From contig JAGAYB010000019.1 of the NCBI GenBank assembly GCA_017940705.1, positions 1-7,750 on the forward strand: a stretch of 7,750 nucleotides of DNA. The letters run 5' to 3'. The position numbers were made by a program, and so were the translations under genes. The notes beneath the pieces are model-generated. The model was not told the DNA's origin. It did no database searches and worked only from the letters and a program-made list of their open reading frames with translations. Below are positions 6,318-7,750 of this stretch, piece after piece (the stretch's first letter is position 1; every line of letters starts with the position of its first letter). Source of the DNA: Selenomonas sp. (GTDB taxonomy: Bacteria > Bacillota_C > Negativicutes > Selenomonadales > Selenomonadaceae).

Positions 6318-6512
6318 TTGCCGGGCCGTCGCTTTACGGGTGCAGCGTATGACGGCTGGCGTTAAGAAACTAATATTTGCATACAAAAATCCCTGCCTAA
6401 AGGCGTTGTTTGAGCGTAAGCGAGTTTAGCCTTTAGACAGGGATTTATTTTTTTGCAAATATTGGTTTTAGCCAGCCGTCTCAGCGGAGCACGTAAAGCG
6501 ACGGCCCGGCAA
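6318..6512. repeat. 195-bp nested palindromic element between convergent genes
   Basis: The left half is nearly the reverse complement of the right half. Outer arms are a perfect 21-bp pair (6318-6338 with 6492-6512). Next are GACGGCTGGC / GCCAGCCGTC (6351-6360 with 6471-6480), then a 16-bp stem (6366-6381 with 6454-6469, including AATATTTGCA / TGCAAATATT and two G-U pairs as RNA), then the terminator core (6387-6404 with 6429-6446). Unpaired internal loops separate the layers. Each arm also contains an internal GCCGTC...GACGGC pair, so small hairpins are an alternative fold. It lacks any ORF that looks like a transposase, and I find no clear target-site duplication. It could be a MITE- or REP-like dispersed repeat, a structured RNA, or an elaborated bidirectional terminator. 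Confidence 0.8.
6387..6454. terminator. Bidirectional intrinsic terminator core
   Basis: AAATCCCTG-C-CTAAAGGC (6387-6404) pairs with GCCTTTAG-A-CAGGGATTT (6429-6446): 17 bp with one C/A mismatch and a 24-nt loop containing GC-GTAA-GC (GNRA-type tetraloop, 6414-6421). On the plus strand the stem runs into a T-rich tract (6444-6454), serving the HD gene; on the minus strand it is followed by TTTTT (6389-6385), serving ptsI. It sits at the centre of the larger palindrome. Confidence 0.8.
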
Positions 6513-6529
6513 AACTATGCAGCTTGAAA

Positions 6530-7750
6530 TTACAGCACTTTGCTGAGGTATGCCTTGATTTCGTCGCCGTCTTCCATCTTCATCACGTCAGCGAGGATTT
6601 CCTTGGCTTTCGTGGAGCTGATGTTGCGGATTTTTTCCTTAACACGGGGAATGGACGGGGCACTCATGGACAGTTCGCTGATGCCCATAGCCATGAGGAT
6701 TACGGCAGCGTTCGGGTCGCTGGCCATTTCACCGCACATACCGGCCCAAATGCCGTTTTCACGGGCACTGGTGATGGTGCGCTGAATGAGCTGCAATACA
6801 GCCGGGTTGAAGTGGTTGTAGAGCTCGGCGATGTTGGCATTGCCGCGGTCACAGGCCAGCGTGTACTGCACGAGGTCGTTGGTGCCGATGGAGAAGAAGT
6901 CCACGTATTTCGCGAGCACCGGCGTCATCACGGCAGCAGCCGGCGTTTCGACCATGATACCCACCTGTACATCCTCGGAATAAGCCTTGCCCTCATGTGC
7001 CAGTTCCAGCTTGGCTTCTTCGATGAATTCCTTAACCTTCTTGAACTCAGCCACGTTGATGATCATCGGCACCATGATGCCCACCTTGCCGTAAACACCG
7101 GCGCGCAGGATAGCTTTCAGCTGCGGCAGGAAGAGGTCTTTGCGTTGCAGGCTGATACGGACTGCACGATAGCCCAGGAACGGATTTTCTTCCTCAGGAA
7201 TGTTTAGGTACGGCAGCGGCTTGTCACCACCGATATCCATGGTACGGATAACGCAGAGGTTGCCCTGACACTTTTCCACGGCTTCCTTATAGGCTTTGAA
7301 CTGGTCTTCTTCATTGGGGATATCCTGACGGCCCATGAATACGAACTCAGAACGGAACAGACCTACACCCTTGGCACCATACTTCAGGGCATTGTCCACG
7401 TCCATATGCGTGCCGATATTGGCCATCAGGTCAACCTTTACACCGTCTGTCGTAACAGCCGGCAGGTCTTTGAGCTGTGCGTAGTGGGCAGCCAGTTCCT
7501 GCTGCTTCTTGATTTTTTCGTTGTAACCGGCCAGTTCTTCTTCGCTGGGGTTCACGATAATCTTGCCTTCTTCGCCATCCATGATTACATGGTCGCCGTC
7601 AGCAATCTTGTCGATGCGGTCTTCTTTATTGAGGCCGACAATGGTCGGGATAGCGCGGGCCTTGGCGATGATAACGGCATGTGCCGTCGTGGAGCCTGAG
7701 CCCAGGATTACACCGGCAATCTTGTCAGTCGGCATACCGGCAATAACGGA
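6530..7750 (-). CDS. ptsI: PTS enzyme I (phosphoenolpyruvate-protein phosphotransferase), C-terminal 406 residues, cut by window edge
   Basis: Enzyme I takes phosphate from PEP onto a histidine and passes it to HPr, starting the sugar phosphotransferase cascade in the cytoplasm. The frame is open from the right edge to TAA at 6532-6530; roughly 165 N-terminal residues of a typical 570 are outside. Visible parts: the end of the phospho-His domain with the acceptor His in STTAHAVIIAK (codon 7681-7679), then the PEP-binding TIM barrel with GVGLFRSEF, IRTMDIGGDKPLPY, NPFLGYRAVRISLQ, VGIMVETPAAA, FFSIGTNDLVQYT and the catalytic Cys in GMCGEMA (codon 6736-6734). The C-terminus EIKAYLSKVL is complete. 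The His motif differs from the usual GGRTSHxAIMAR (here GSTTAHAVIIAK). The barrel identifies it as enzyme I rather than PEP synthase or PPDK. It converges on the HD gene and ends 17 nt from the palindrome. ptsH, if linked, would lie upstream outside the window. Confidence 0.93.
   Translation of the reverse strand, partial: SVIAGMPTDKIAGVILGSGSTTAHAVIIAKARAIPTIVGLNKEDRIDKIADGDHVIMDGEEGKIIVNPSEEELAGYNEKIKKQQELAAHYAQLKDLPAVTTDGVKVDLMANIGTHMDVDNALKYGAKGVGLFRSEFVFMGRQDIPNEEDQFKAYKEAVEKCQGNLCVIRTMDIGGDKPLPYLNIPEEENPFLGYRAVRISLQRKDLFLPQLKAILRAGVYGKVGIMVPMIINVAEFKKVKEFIEEAKLELAHEGKAYSEDVQVGIMVETPAAAVMTPVLAKYVDFFSIGTNDLVQYTLACDRGNANIAELYNHFNPAVLQLIQRTITSARENGIWAGMCGEMASDPNAAVILMAMGISELSMSAPSIPRVKEKIRNISSTKAKEILADVMKMEDGDEIKAYLSKVL

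Noticed and set aside
6318..6512. Classic insertion sequence
   Set aside because: It is too short for a transposase and has no plausible ORF, and the flanks (AACATACC and AACTATGC) show no clear target-site duplication; kept only as a possible non-autonomous element.
6524..7207. Plus-strand open frame opposite ptsI (227 codons)
   Set aside because: It mirrors the ptsI coding strand, lacks an RBS and shows a His/Val/Asp-rich composition expected of an antisense shadow.

Overview
The window looks like chromosome of a Gram-negative-type Firmicute (class Negativicutes, Selenomonas-like). This assignment is inferred from moderate GC, strong GGAGG-type ribosome binding sites, a Bacillus GlnL/YcbB-type response regulator, a periplasmic-sensor GGDEF protein and a Firmicute-like PTS enzyme I. 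No rRNA or marker gene is present to confirm it.

Layout. Positions 1-927 (minus) hold the N-terminal 309 residues of a DASS/SLC13 anion (dicarboxylate/citrate-type) transporter cut by the left edge. A 179-bp divergent control region (928-1106) separates it from a two-component operon on the plus strand: a membrane GHKL sensor kinase (1107-2447) and, overlapping it by ATGA, a GlnL/YcbB-family response regulator (2444-3310). The arrangement suggests that the pair senses a carboxylate or amino acid and controls the divergent transporter. The control region contains a direct repeat close to the one I recall for Bacillus GlnL, and a perfect 11-bp tandem repeat just before the kinase RBS.

Positions 3311-3469 form an intergenic region that, together with the start of the next gene, carries a cluster of DnaA boxes: three perfect TTATCCACA 9-mers and several near matches within about 190 bp. 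No replication gene lies in the window. It precedes a 731-residue diguanylate cyclase (3470-5665) with a signal peptide, two periplasmic solute-binding-protein-like domains, one membrane segment and an intact GGDEF domain with an RxxD I-site.

Directly after the GGDEF stop codon is a near-perfect sigma-A promoter (TTGACA-17-TATACT) driving a small HD-superfamily hydrolase (5736-6296). It converges on ptsI (minus, 6530 to beyond the right edge; PTS enzyme I, C-terminal 406 residues visible). Between the two convergent genes sits a 195-bp nested, almost complete palindrome (6318-6512). Its core works as a bidirectional intrinsic terminator, but its 21-bp perfect outer arms and layered stems go well beyond a normal terminator.

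The strongest candidates for something undescribed are the DnaA-box cluster in front of a c-di-GMP synthase gene and the large nested palindrome.
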